DNA from: Arthrobacter_E sp044748305
GTDB lineage: Bacteria > Actinomycetota > Actinomycetes > Actinomycetales > Micrococcaceae
Length of the DNA: 64,000 nucleotides
NCBI RefSeq assembly: GCF_044748305.1
Contig: NZ_JBIVFT010000003.1
Coordinates: 1-64,000 of the forward strand
Direction of reading: 5' to 3'
Positions 9,767 through 18,588 of the stretch are shown here, in pieces (within the stretch, counting starts at the first letter, position 1; every line of letters begins with the position of its first letter). A program made the translations under genes and the position numbers. Under the pieces are notes generated by a model that ran no database searches, was not told the origin of the DNA, and worked only from the letters and a program-made list of their open reading frames with translations.

Positions 9767-10455
9767 GTGTCCTGGCCCGGTTCCGCCTCGGGTTCGTCCC
9801 CCGGTTCGAGGAAGGCGGGGAAACCCTCCTCGCGGCTGAGCGTCAGACGGGAGGCTCCGAGCAGGCCGGGCAACCGGTGGTCGTGCGTGGCGAGCAGGAT
9901 CCCGGCCCCCTGCTCCTGACGACGGCGGATCAGATCCGCGATCACGACCCTCCGGTCCGCATCCAGTCGCTGCTCCGGCTCGTCCAGCACCAGGAGTGCG
10001 GCAGGCCGGGCCAACGCCATCACGAGCCCGATCCCCTGGCGTTCGCCCGAGGACAGCTCGTCCGGGTACTGATCCGCCAGCCGTTCCAGTTCAAGGGCCT
10101 TCAGGACGTCCGCCAGCGGGAGCGCCATTCCGCCTGAGCCGGACCAGGAGGCTTCCACCGCGTCGAGGTGTTCCGCAACGGTCAGACGAGAGTAGAAGGG
10201 CGGAGGGCCGGTCATGGCAGCAATGCCTTGGGCACCTCCGCCCAGATCCACCGTCCGCCGAAGGGTCCCCTCGCTGTGGGCCTGACGGCCCAGCACGATC
10301 CTGAGCACCGTGGTCTTCCCGGAACCGTTGGGTCCGGTCAGCGCCAGCGCCTGACCCGCGCCGAGCCGGAAGGAGACCGGGCGCACCAGCCAGCGCTCAC
10401 CCAGCCGCGCACCCACCGCCTCGGCGCCGACCAGCTCTCTGCCGCCGTCGTTCAT
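9763..10455 (-). CDS. ABC transporter ATP-binding protein
   Basis: The 230-residue ATPase has Walker A GPNGSGKTT near residue 40, the Q-loop region MTGPPPFYSRLT, signature LSSGERQG, Walker B LLVLDEP and switch His in ATHDHR. The start ATG 10455 is taken rather than a long upstream extension. It is read with the permease at 8462-9766 and most resembles export-type two-component ABC systems. Confidence 0.92.
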   Translation of the reverse strand: MNDGGRELVGAEAVGARLGERWLVRPVSFRLGAGQALALTGPNGSGKTTVLRIVLGRQAHSEGTLRRTVDLGGGAQGIAAMTGPPPFYSRLTVAEHLDAVEASWSGSGGMALPLADVLKALELERLADQYPDELSSGERQGIGLVMALARPAALLVLDEPEQRLDADRRVVIADLIRRRQEQGAGILLATHDHRLPGLLGASRLTLSREEGFPAFLEPGDEPEAEPGQDT

Positions 10456-10493
10456 CGCGTCCTCCCCCGTCCTCGCCCGAAAGTCACGGCTTA

Positions 10494-10530
10494 AAAAACA
10501 GTGCCCGTGCCGCAAGCGGCACGGGCACTG
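10494..10530 (-). terminator. Intrinsic terminator after the DUF4193 gene
   Basis: On the minus strand the stem AGTGCCCGTGCCG / CGGCACGGGCACT with a four-base loop is followed by TTTTTT. This is the clearest rho-independent terminator in the window, eight bases after the DUF4193 stop. Confidence 0.9.
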
Positions 10531-10537
10531 GAAGTCA

Positions 10538-10840
10538 TCAGCCTTCGCACTCCACGCAGTACACGAGTCCGTTCCTCTCGCGCGCAATCTGCGAGCGGTG
10601 GCGGACCAGGAAACAGGAGGCGCAGGTGAACTCATCCGCGCGTTCCGGGATGACCACGACGGTCAGTTCCTCATTGCTGAGGTCCACATCGGGAACATCA
10701 ACACCATCCGAGGTGTCGGCCTCGTCGAGCTCGCGGACGACGCTGCGGGCGTCTCCGGAGTTGACGGATTTCAGGGCCTCCAGGGACTCGTTCTGGATCT
10801 CCGCAACATCGGATCGCACTGCATCGTAGTCGGTCGCCAT
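10538..10840 (-). CDS. DUF4193 family protein
   Basis: This 100-residue acidic protein, MATDYDAVRSD onward, matches the actinobacterial DUF4193 family in length and layout: a negatively charged middle, then ELTVVVIPERADEFTCASCFLVRHRSQIA and CVEC at the end. The two CxxC pairs could bind zinc. It is conserved across Actinobacteria but has no known function. An intrinsic terminator follows, so it is a single-gene unit. Confidence 0.92.
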   Translation of the reverse strand: MATDYDAVRSDVAEIQNESLEALKSVNSGDARSVVRELDEADTSDGVDVPDVDLSNEELTVVVIPERADEFTCASCFLVRHRSQIARERNGLVYCVECEG

Positions 10841-10980
10841 GTGTGGCCTGCCTCTCCTCGCCTCACGAACGTCCAGCGGGACGTCACGGCAATGCATCAT
10901 AGGGCACTAGTCAACGCTTCGCCAATCGTCTCCGGAATTTCTCCTGTCGGACTGCTATTTCCGCAGTTGAAACGCGGTAG

Positions 10981-10986
10981 TACCGT
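10981..10986 (+). promoter_or_regulatory. TACCGT -10 box of a leaderless gene
   Basis: TACCGT ends six bases before ATG 10993 and no ribosome binding site is present. Confidence 0.55.
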
Positions 10987-10992
10987 GTCTGC

Positions 10993-11808
10993 ATGAGCGA
11001 GCAAGAACGCGATGACGTCTACACTCACGGGCACCACGAATCAGTGGTCCGCGCACACGCCAGCCGGACCGCACGAGAGTGCGCGGGATACCTTCTGGAA
11101 CACCTGACACCGGGCGTGAGCGTGCTCGACGTCGGCTGCGGACCGGGCAGCATCACCTGCGACTTCGCGGAGCTGGTGGCACCCGCCGTGGTCACCGGCC
11201 TGGACCGCTCACCGGAGGTCGTGCAACAGGCCGCCGAGCTCGCGCATGCGCGTGGCGTGGCCAACACGGAGTTCATCTCGGGCAACATCTACGCCCTGGA
11301 TCTGCCGGATGATTCCTTCGACGTGGTCCACGCTCATCAGGTTCTGCAGCATCTGGCCGATCCTGTGGCGGCACTGCGTGAGATGCGCAGGGTCGCCAAG
11401 CCGGGAGGTCTCGTGGCCGCCCGGGACGCAGACTTCCACGGGATCTTCTGGTACCCGGAGACACCGGAGCTCGACGAGTGGATGGAGATGTACCAGAGCG
11501 TCGCCCGGCACAATCAAGCCGAGCCGGACGGCGGCCGTCATCTCGTGGCCTGGGCACAGGCCGCCGGATTCACCGACGTCGCCCCGAGCAGCAGCAATTG
11601 GACCTATGCGACGGCGCAGCAGCGCCGCTGGCTGGCCCGTGTCTGGGCCGAGCGGGTGGTCCACTCCTCACTGGGTGAGCAGGCCCTCTCTTACGGTTAT
11701 GCGAGCCCCGCCTCGCTGGAGCGGATCGCCGCCGGATGGCATCGCTGGGGAGAGTCCGCCGATGGCTGGCTCGTGATGCCCAACGGGGAAGTCCTGCTGC
11801 GGGCCTGA
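10993..11808 (+). CDS. Class I SAM-dependent methyltransferase
   Basis: The 271-residue protein has motif I VLDVGCGPGSITCDF near residue 45, the acidic TGLDRSPEVV at the end of strand 2, and AHQVLQHLADPVAALREMRRVAKPGG, typical of UbiE/COQ5-like methyltransferases. The substrate cannot be assigned. The ATG lies exactly six bases behind a TANNNT box, so the message is probably leaderless. It stands alone and converges on the membrane protein at 11825. Confidence 0.92.
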   Translation: MSEQERDDVYTHGHHESVVRAHASRTARECAGYLLEHLTPGVSVLDVGCGPGSITCDFAELVAPAVVTGLDRSPEVVQQAAELAHARGVANTEFISGNIYALDLPDDSFDVVHAHQVLQHLADPVAALREMRRVAKPGGLVAARDADFHGIFWYPETPELDEWMEMYQSVARHNQAEPDGGRHLVAWAQAAGFTDVAPSSSNWTYATAQQRRWLARVWAERVVHSSLGEQALSYGYASPASLERIAAGWHRWGESADGWLVMPNGEVLLRA

Positions 11809-11824
11809 GCGGTCCGCAGCCGGT

Positions 11825-13015
11825 TCAGACGGCCTCCACGGGTGCCGCACCCTCCTGCTGCGGCACACTGGCCACCTGACGGATGAACAGGATGAGCCAG
11901 GTGAAGATCAAGGCGAAGGCGATCAGTTCCATCGCCGTGAGGTTGTAGTACCCGAGCGGCAGGTAGAGCAGTGCGGACACGATCACGCCCGTGACGAAGA
12001 CGCCGCTCGCCACGTGGAAGGTGAATCCGAGCCCGGGGATCCACCAGGGCAGCGCGATGACGAGCACTCCGTAGGCCACGACCATGCCGGTGGCGCCCGT
12101 GTTGTGCAGGAACTCGGACTCGTCCACGGGCACCAGGCCCGCGAGCGCCAGACCGACGCCCATCAGGACCAGGCAGCCGTACACGGGCCGGAGCTTGGGG
12201 TGGAGATAGCGGTCCTGCCCGACGCCCTTCGCCCAGCCCCGGGCGCCGAACAGCCGCAGCCAGCGCTGCCCGGCCTGCTGCCGGAGCGCCTGGATCTGGG
12301 TGAAGGCGATCGCACCGGCGTCGGACTCGGAGAAGACGCGCATATCGGCCAGCACGAAGTGCGCCAGCGTGACGATGAGGACACCCGCCACCAGGAGCGT
12401 GATGTTGAAGGTGGAGGCCGTGCCCGAGCTCGCCGTGCCCAGCGCGCTGATGTTGGAGTGCCACCAATCGGGCTGGTTGGTGTTCATCATGGCGTTCAGC
12501 ACGCCCATGATGAGGAACGCCGCGAGCAGGGTCGCCACACGCTCCGTGGTGAGGTGCTGCGCGTTCGTCGCGGTCAGATACGCCGCCACACCCGCGGTCA
12601 TCGCCATGAGCAGCGCCGCGGCGAAGGCATCCAGCCGGAGCCCGATGAACGCCTGCTGGAAGATCGCGAAAAGCGCCACGGAACCCATGTATGCCAGTGC
12701 GGCGTGCGAAAGCGCCAGGGCGACGACGTCGAGCAGATAGAGCCATGGCGGGCGGCCGTCGGCACGCACCCGCTTGACCACCCGGGCACCGACCACGAAG
12801 GCGAATGCCGCCAGGGCCACGAACGCGTTCACGACGGCGGCGGCCACGCCGATCGAACCACTTCCGGACAGTGCAGGATGGTCACCGAAGAACACCACGA
12901 AGCCCGCCAGAAAGCCGATCACGAGGGCGCCGCCACCCGCTTGCAGCGAGCGTTCCTCCGCGGCACGCTGCGGAGTGGTCAGGTGGGTTCGGCTTCTCAT
13001 CGACGGCAGTGACAT
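11825..13015 (-). CDS. Multi-pass membrane protein, DUF998-like
   Basis: The 396-residue protein has about nine hydrophobic segments after a ~25-residue cytoplasmic N-terminus. The stretch WWHSNISALGTASSGTASTFN followed by a membrane helix resembles the conserved DUF998 pattern, in which a sensor or channel role has been suspected but not shown. It is a single gene convergent with the methyltransferase; only 16 bases separate the two stops. Confidence 0.75.
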   Translation of the reverse strand: MSLPSMRSRTHLTTPQRAAEERSLQAGGGALVIGFLAGFVVFFGDHPALSGSGSIGVAAAVVNAFVALAAFAFVVGARVVKRVRADGRPPWLYLLDVVALALSHAALAYMGSVALFAIFQQAFIGLRLDAFAAALLMAMTAGVAAYLTATNAQHLTTERVATLLAAFLIMGVLNAMMNTNQPDWWHSNISALGTASSGTASTFNITLLVAGVLIVTLAHFVLADMRVFSESDAGAIAFTQIQALRQQAGQRWLRLFGARGWAKGVGQDRYLHPKLRPVYGCLVLMGVGLALAGLVPVDESEFLHNTGATGMVVAYGVLVIALPWWIPGLGFTFHVASGVFVTGVIVSALLYLPLGYYNLTAMELIAFALIFTWLILFIRQVASVPQQEGAAPVEAV

Positions 13016-13134
13016 GCCTCTATTCTGCCCAGTCGGCGGCGGACCGGAGCACGCTGAGCCGTCGAGTCCGGCCTCCGGCTCTTCGGTCCCGGATTCGATG
13101 AGGCCTCCCGTTCACGGCATGGCAGGCCGACGGA

Positions 13135-13140
13135 TACGCT
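13135..13140 (+). promoter_or_regulatory. TACGCT -10 box of a leaderless gene
   Basis: TACGCT ends six bases before GTG 13147, again without a ribosome binding site. Confidence 0.55.
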
Positions 13141-13146
13141 TGACGG

Positions 13147-13770
13147 GTGGATTTTTCGCTCTGGCTGGCACTCGCCACCGCTACGCTGCTGATCAGCCTC
13201 ACGCCGGGCGCGGGCGCCGTGAACACCATGAGCAATGCCCTCAATGTCGGCTTCACGCGCGCGATCTGGGGCATCTTGGGCCAGCAGGCCGCCCTGGTGG
13301 TCCATGTGGTGATCGTGGCTTTGGGGCTCGGTGTCCTGGTCTCGCACTCTCCCGTGCTGTTCAACGTCATCCGCTACGCCGGCGCGGCCTATCTGATCTA
13401 TCTGGGCATCCGGCAGTTCCTCGCCAAGACAGCGGAGAACGACGGCGCGCAGGAGGCCTTGGCGGGAGAGCCCGCTTGGAGCATGTTCCGGCGCGGGCTG
13501 TGGGTGAACCTCCTCAACCCGAAGGCGATCGTCTTCTTCCTCGCCTTCCTGCCGCAGTTCATCCGCCCGGAGGAACCGCTCGTGCCTCAGTACGCGGTGG
13601 TCGCGGTCACCGTGGTGCTCATCGATGTGATCGTCATGTGGTTCTGTTTCGCCCTGGCCGCGCGCTCGGTCCGGAACTTCACGCGCTCAGCCCGCGGCCA
13701 GCTGGTGCTCAACCGCAGCTTCGGGACCTTGTTCGTCGTGCTCGGCACCGGACTGGCGCTTCTGCACTGA
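13147..13770 (+). CDS. LysE/RhtB-family amino-acid exporter
   Basis: This 207-residue inner-membrane protein has the family opening with LTPGAGAVNTMSNALNVGFTRAIWGILGQ, six hydrophobic segments and NLLNPKAIVFFLAFLPQFI in the middle. LysE/RhtB proteins export amino acids or small amines using the membrane potential. The GTG start is chosen because it lies at the leaderless distance from TACGCT and matches the family N-terminus. The substrate is unknown. Confidence 0.93.
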   Translation: MDFSLWLALATATLLISLTPGAGAVNTMSNALNVGFTRAIWGILGQQAALVVHVVIVALGLGVLVSHSPVLFNVIRYAGAAYLIYLGIRQFLAKTAENDGAQEALAGEPAWSMFRRGLWVNLLNPKAIVFFLAFLPQFIRPEEPLVPQYAVVAVTVVLIDVIVMWFCFALAARSVRNFTRSARGQLVLNRSFGTLFVVLGTGLALLH

Positions 13771-13772
13771 AT

Positions 13773-13829
13773 CTTGTTGCGGTGGGCTGAGCTTGTTGCG
13801 GTGAGCCGAGTCTGTTGCGGTGAGCTTGT
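13773..13829. repeat. Three tandem copies of a 19-bp repeat
   Basis: Units start at 13773, 13792 and 13811, each about CTTGTTGCGGTGAGCCGAG with one to four changes. The exact 19-bp period and position right after the LysE stop suggest slippage or a local binding array. Confidence 0.7.
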
Positions 13830-13889
13830 CCCATCGGAGCCTGTCGTGCTGCGCCACCGCTGTGATTCTGGAGACGAGCCCGCCCGGAC

Positions 13890-14291
13890 TCATCCGGGCC
13901 TATCAGACGAGTCCGAGGGCTCGGGCAGAGCCAGCCGTTTCGGGGCCCGGAGCATCCAGGCGTCCGTCAGAAGCTCGCGGAGCTCGTCATCCGGAAGCAG
14001 CCGGACCCTCGCCAGGACGCTGGAACTCCGCCGGTAGTGCTCCGTGATGAAGAACGCCTCCGGTTCGCTGTCCAGGAGAACCTGCCGCTCCTCCTGGCTG
14101 CCGAGCCAGAGCACGACGACGCCGGGAGACTCGTGCAGGCGCGCGAAGATCTTGCCCGCCACGTAGAAGGCGGGCATTCCGTAGCAGGGCTTCTCCGTCA
14201 CCTCGGGCCAGGGCAGGGCCACAGCCCTGATCCGGTCGAGGGCGACGTCGGTGGCGCTCACCTCGTCCGATCCGCCGCCGGCCCTCCGCAT
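13890..14291 (-). CDS. MmcQ/YjbR-family protein
   Basis: The 133-residue product has LPWPEVTEKPCYGMPAFYVAGKIFARL and TDAWMLRAPKRLA, the hallmarks of the MmcQ/YjbR (CyaY-like fold) family, small cytoplasmic proteins of unknown function with proposed DNA binding. ATG 14291 follows GAGGA; a longer in-frame reading upstream lacks family similarity. It is convergent with the LysE gene region. Confidence 0.85.
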   Translation of the reverse strand: MRRAGGGSDEVSATDVALDRIRAVALPWPEVTEKPCYGMPAFYVAGKIFARLHESPGVVVLWLGSQEERQVLLDSEPEAFFITEHYRRSSSVLARVRLLPDDELRELLTDAWMLRAPKRLALPEPSDSSDRPG

Positions 14292-14542
14292 GTCATTCCT
14301 CGTCCGGTCCTTCGGCCGGATCTTCGGAATGGACCCGTCCGGCGTCCTGAAGTTCTTCTTCCTCGTCACCCTCCACGGGCGCTTCACTGTGCATGCGATC
14401 CTCGTCCTCGGGCTGAATTCCCGGCATCGCTGCACCTCCCCTCGGATATGCCCCGCGGCCCTCTGCGAGCGGGACCTGCTCGTCCAGCGTAGCCCCGGCC
14501 GTTCCTCGTGGCCATGGGTCTTGGGCAGTGAAATTAGAAGTT

Positions 14543-14554
14543 AACTGTACAGTT
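14543..14554. promoter_or_regulatory. Palindrome, likely MarR operator
   Basis: AACTGTACAGTT is a perfect 12-bp palindrome 18 bases before the first ATG of the MarR gene. It is the natural autoregulatory site. Confidence 0.65.
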
Positions 14555-14572
14555 TCCTTTCTATGTGCTGAA

Positions 14573-15037
14573 ATGAGTTTCATGCCTCCCACACCGGTTC
14601 CGGATCACGACGAGCAGGCCGCGCTTGCGGCTTCGGAACTACGCAACGTCATCTCCCGTCTGGCCCGGAAGCTGCGACAACCGGATGGCCTGGGGGCTCT
14701 TTCAGGCGCCCAGAAGAATGTGCTCTCCCTTCTCGAGCGCGGCGGGCCCGAGAACATCAGCGAGCTCGCCCGACGAGAAGGCGTCAGGCCCCAGTCCATG
14801 GGCGCCACGGTCGCCTCCCTGGAGGAGGCGGGTCTCGTGCAGCGCCAACCATCCTCCGAGGACCGCCGCAAGACTCTCCTCAGCCTCACGCCGCGCGCTC
14901 ACGAACTGTATGCGAACGGCCGCGCCTTCCGTCAGGACTGGCTCAAGAACGCCCTGGGCCAGGAACTCGGCTCCGAGGAACTGGCACTGATCCGCCAGGC
15001 CGTGACCCTGCTGTCCCGTATCACCCCCACAGACTGA
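14573..15037 (+). CDS. MarR-family regulator
   Basis: The 154-residue protein (151 if ATG 14582 is used) has a winged-helix core: NISELARREGVRPQSMGATVASLEEAGLVQRQ and the wing PSSEDRRKTLLSLT. It reads into the cysteine-hydrolase-like gene 56 bases later, so the pair is probably one regulated unit controlled at the palindrome upstream. MarR proteins usually respond to phenolic or oxidising compounds; the ligand here is unknown. Confidence 0.9.
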   Translation: MSFMPPTPVPDHDEQAALAASELRNVISRLARKLRQPDGLGALSGAQKNVLSLLERGGPENISELARREGVRPQSMGATVASLEEAGLVQRQPSSEDRRKTLLSLTPRAHELYANGRAFRQDWLKNALGQELGSEELALIRQAVTLLSRITPTD

Positions 15038-15093
15038 CCGCTTCACTCCCCGCTCCCCATCTCTTCCTTTTCTTCCTGCCGAAAGGACCTCTC

Positions 15094-15669
15094 ATGCCTC
15101 TCTCCGTCATCGATCCCCAGTCCGCCCTCGTCGTCATCGACCTGCAGAACGGCATCGTGGGCCGGCTCCGCGCAGCCGGAGCAGCAGCCCTGGCCGATCA
15201 ACTCGTCGGTCGCTCCAAAGACCTTGCAACGGCCTTCCGCACGCACGGCCTGCCCGTCGTTCTGGTGAACGTGGCGGGGGCTCCCGCCGGACGCACCGAT
15301 GCCGAACGCCGCATGCCGGCCGAGGTTCCCGAGGACTTCTTCGCCCTCGCGGAGGGCCTGCACGAAGACCCCACGGACATCCTGGTCACGAAAAAGAGCG
15401 TGGGTGCCTTCGCCACGACCGACCTCGACGCGATCCTGCGCGAACGCGGCGTGACCCAGATCGTACTGACCGGTGTCGCCACGAGCGTCGGCGTCGAGTC
15501 GACCGCCCGTCACGCTCACGACCTCGGTTACAACGTGGTCTTCGCCGCGGATGCCATGGCAGATCTGACACCGAACGCCCACGAGTACGCCGTGACGTCC
15601 GTGTTCCCCCGCCTCGGGGAAGTCAGCTCCACCGGGGAGATCCTGGCGAAGCTGGCCGAAGGACGCTGA
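15094..15669 (+). CDS. Isochorismatase-like hydrolase without the catalytic Cys
   Basis: The 191-residue protein has the fold markers VVIDLQNG (Asp) and LVTKKSVGAF (Lys) of the isochorismatase/nicotinamidase family. In the nucleophile loop LTGVATSVGVESTARHA the position that carries Cys in nicotinamidases is Gly/Val, so it is not a Cys hydrolase; isochorismatase-type members also lack it. It follows the MarR gene and has AAAGGA before its ATG. Substrate unknown. Confidence 0.87.
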   Translation: MPLSVIDPQSALVVIDLQNGIVGRLRAAGAAALADQLVGRSKDLATAFRTHGLPVVLVNVAGAPAGRTDAERRMPAEVPEDFFALAEGLHEDPTDILVTKKSVGAFATTDLDAILRERGVTQIVLTGVATSVGVESTARHAHDLGYNVVFAADAMADLTPNAHEYAVTSVFPRLGEVSSTGEILAKLAEGR

Positions 15670-15789
15670 GCAGCTCTCGAAGGCCAAGGCGGCCAGAGTG
15701 GGGACACCGGAACGCCAGACCGGATCGGACACCGGCACTGGATCCAGCACCTGCACCGTATCGGGCACCTGCACCGGCCCGTCACCGGC

Positions 15790-15795
15790 TACCGT
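15790..15795 (+). promoter_or_regulatory. TACCGT -10 box of a leaderless gene
   Basis: TACCGT ends six bases before ATG 15802. No ribosome binding site is visible. Confidence 0.55.
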
Positions 15796-15801
15796 TGAAG
15801 C

Positions 15802-16347
15802 ATGGCTGATTCCCCTTTCCGAGTCGTGACGGTGTGCACCGGCAATATCTGCCGCTCACCCATGGCGGAGCGTCTTCTCCGGCGAGCGCTTCAGGAGGCC
15901 GCTGCGAGCTCAGCCGAGGATGCGATCCTCTCCGAGGTCGCAGTGGATTCGGCAGGGATCAGCGACGAGGAGGCCGGACGTTCCATGGACCACCGCGCGG
16001 AAGCGCAGCTGAGGTCCATGGAAATCGACCCTTCCGGACACGTGGCCCGCGAATGGGACTCCGCCTGGTTCCGTGAGCGCGACCTCATCCTGGCCATGGA
16101 CGTCAACCACCACCGGGCGTTGTTGCGCTGGGCCCCGGATGATGAGGCCCGTGCCAAGGTCCGCATGTTCCGTTCCTTCGACCCGGCCGTCGAAGGCAAG
16201 GAGATCGGGGCACAGGGCATCTACGACCCCTGGTATGGGGACGCGGCGGACTTCGTCGAATGCGCCACCATGATCTCCGCGGCTCTGGACCCGCTGGTGG
16301 ACTTCATCCGCACGGCGGTGGCCCGCGGGGCGCAGCACGGCCAATGA
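15802..16347 (+). CDS. Low-molecular-weight protein tyrosine phosphatase
   Basis: The P-loop CTGNICRSPMAE at residues 11-22 is the catalytic signature (CX5R) of LMW phosphatases, and YDPWYGD near residue 145 carries the general-acid Asp. At 181 residues it is slightly longer than typical. It opens a two-gene unit: its stop overlaps the ATG of the kinase/chorismate-binding fusion by four bases (ATGA). Target phosphoproteins are unknown. Confidence 0.94.
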   Translation: MADSPFRVVTVCTGNICRSPMAERLLRRALQEAAASSAEDAILSEVAVDSAGISDEEAGRSMDHRAEAQLRSMEIDPSGHVAREWDSAWFRERDLILAMDVNHHRALLRWAPDDEARAKVRMFRSFDPAVEGKEIGAQGIYDPWYGDAADFVECATMISAALDPLVDFIRTAVARGAQHGQ

Positions 16348-18428
16348 CCTCTCCTCGCACCGCTCCCCTGCTCATCGGCGTGGATGGCCGTTCAGGCGCC
16401 GGGAAGACGACCCTCGCCGTCGAACTCTGCACTCGTCTGCGGCAGCATCGCAGCGTCTCCTTGTTCCACATGGAAGATATCTATCCCGGCTGGGACGGGC
16501 TCGCCGGCGGGATCGAGCGCTATGTGGACACGGTGCTCACCCCGCTTTCCACCGGCCACGCTGCACGCTGGACCACCTGGGACTGGGTGGCCGGGAAGGA
16601 CGGCCCGGAACGCGGCACAGCGGCCTCCGAGATCGTCGTGATCGAAGGCGTCGGCGCCTGCTCCGCCGCTGCCCGCGAACTGCTGGATGTCACGCTGTGG
16701 GTCGAGGCGGCCGACGACGACCGCAAGACCCGTGCCCTGGCCCGGGACGGCGAGACCTACATCCCGTTCTGGGACAGCTGGGCCGGCCAGGAACTCAAGT
16801 GGCTCGGCCAGGACCCGGTCCCGGAACACGTCGAACTCACCGTCCGCAACCCTGCCTGCGGCACCGCCGTCGACGACGTCGTCGAGCTGCTCTGCCAGCA
16901 CCCCCTCGCCGGCTCACTGATGGCGCCGGAACAGACGCAACGCGAGTCACGTGCCGCGCGGTTCACGGCGTTCGCCTGCCCGGAATCGTCCGATGGCACA
17001 CGGCCGGTCGATGAGGAACACCTGTTTTCCGCGCTCTTCGGCGGGGAGCACCGCGCCGCTTGGCTGGACTCCTCCGATGCGGGCCTCCCTGGAACCACCC
17101 GGAACCGCTTCAGCATCATGGCGTCCGATGAAGGACGCGGGCTCAGCGCGGAACATCGCGACGGCACGATGCACCTCCGCAGCGGATCGGTCACCGCTCG
17201 CTTCCGCACCCCGTTCTTCCGCTGGCTCTCCTCCGCATGGCGCACCCAGGCCGCCGCGCCCGCGCCGGCCGACTATGCCTGCGAGTTCCAGCTCGGCTGG
17301 CTCGGCTGGCTCGGCTACGAGCTCAAGCGCGAGTGCGGAGGCTCCTCCGTGTCCACGGCCGGAGCCACGGTCCCTGACGCGGCGCTGTTGTTCGCGGACC
17401 GGGCCGTCGTGCTGGACCACCGGAAGAACGTCGTCTGGGCGCTCGAACTCGCCTCGGCGGACGAGGACAGGCACGACGACGGCGAGCGGCAGAGCTGGCC
17501 CGCCGCCGTCGCCCGCGCAGTGGAGCTGGCGCGAACCCCCGCCGAGGACGAGCCGTCGTCGTCCGGTTTCGGGACGGCGCCGCGGTTCAGTGCCCGCGAT
17601 TCGCACGAGTCCTACCTGGCCAAGGTCCGCGCGAGCCAGGATGAGATCCGCGAAGGCAACAGCTACGAAATCTGTCTGACCACGGCTCTGAGCGCCCCTG
17701 CGCCGGGCTTCGACAGCTGGGAGGCGTACCGGGCGTTGCGGCGGCGCAACCCTGCCCCGTTCGCGAGCTTCCTGCGCTTCGACGGGGTGACCGTCGCGAG
17801 CACCTCGCCGGAGCGGTTCCTCTCCATCGGGTCCGGGGGCGGCATGCTGGCCGAACCGATCAAAGGCACACGCCGCCGTGCCGAGGACGCCGTCGAGGAC
17901 TCCGCGCTGCAGGAAGATCTACGGTCTAGCCTGAAAGACCGGGCTGAGAACATCATGATCGTGGACCTGCTCCGCAACGACCTCAGCCACCACGCGGTGC
18001 CGGGCAGCGTCGCCGTCAGCCGGCTGTGCGCCATCGAAAGCTATGCGACGGTGCACCAGATGGTCAGCAGCATCGAAGCGCGCCTCGCGCCGGGCGCATC
18101 CCGTGTCGAGGCCCTCACGGCGGCGTTCCCCCCGGGGTCCATGACCGGAGCCCCGAAGATCAGCACCATGGCCATCCTCGATGTACTGGAGGCCGCACCG
18201 CGCGGCGTGTACTCCGGCGTCGTCGGCTACTTCTCCTTGAACGGCGCCACCGACCTCTCCGTGGTGATCCGCACCCTGGTGGCCTCCGGCTCCGGAGAGG
18301 AGACCCGGCTCAGCCTCGGCGTCGGCGGAGCCGTCACCGCCGATTCGGACCCCGAAAGCGAGTACCAGGAGATCCGTGCCAAAGCCTTCGGAGTCCTGAG
18401 CACCCTCGGCTCCGACTACCCCGGCTGA
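16344..18428 (+). CDS. P-loop kinase / chorismate-binding (PabB-like) fusion
   Basis: This 694-residue protein joins two units. Residues ~8-190 are a uridine-kinase-like P-loop domain with GVDGRSGAGKTT. Residues ~250-690 are a chorismate-binding enzyme: EGNSYEICLTTAL, STSPERFLS, EPIKGTRRR, NIMIVDLLRNDLS, GSMTGAPKISTM and YSGVVGYFS. That half would make aminodeoxychorismate or anthranilate from chorismate. PabC lies at 23233, so folate-pathway PabB is the better guess. No glutamine amidotransferase gene is next to it. The role of the kinase half is unknown. Confidence 0.88.
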   Translation: MTSPRTAPLLIGVDGRSGAGKTTLAVELCTRLRQHRSVSLFHMEDIYPGWDGLAGGIERYVDTVLTPLSTGHAARWTTWDWVAGKDGPERGTAASEIVVIEGVGACSAAARELLDVTLWVEAADDDRKTRALARDGETYIPFWDSWAGQELKWLGQDPVPEHVELTVRNPACGTAVDDVVELLCQHPLAGSLMAPEQTQRESRAARFTAFACPESSDGTRPVDEEHLFSALFGGEHRAAWLDSSDAGLPGTTRNRFSIMASDEGRGLSAEHRDGTMHLRSGSVTARFRTPFFRWLSSAWRTQAAAPAPADYACEFQLGWLGWLGYELKRECGGSSVSTAGATVPDAALLFADRAVVLDHRKNVVWALELASADEDRHDDGERQSWPAAVARAVELARTPAEDEPSSSGFGTAPRFSARDSHESYLAKVRASQDEIREGNSYEICLTTALSAPAPGFDSWEAYRALRRRNPAPFASFLRFDGVTVASTSPERFLSIGSGGGMLAEPIKGTRRRAEDAVEDSALQEDLRSSLKDRAENIMIVDLLRNDLSHHAVPGSVAVSRLCAIESYATVHQMVSSIEARLAPGASRVEALTAAFPPGSMTGAPKISTMAILDVLEAAPRGVYSGVVGYFSLNGATDLSVVIRTLVASGSGEETRLSLGVGGAVTADSDPESEYQEIRAKAFGVLSTLGSDYPG

Positions 18429-18588
18429 CACCGGCCACAGGAACCCGGAGCATGGCTCGCAGACGCCCTGCAACCCCTCCAGCGCCCCGCCGAGCCCGCT
18501 AGTTGCGTGCGAAACCGCGCATTGAATGAGCGAGTTCGCAACGGAGTAGCGAGTTCGGCGGGGGTGAGAGCCTGTGGCAGCCAGGAAC

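Noticed and set aside
18503..18560. A further inverted repeat near GTTGCG...CGCAAC after the PabB-like gene
   Set aside because: Only six bases pair without interruption; the rest is too imperfect to call.
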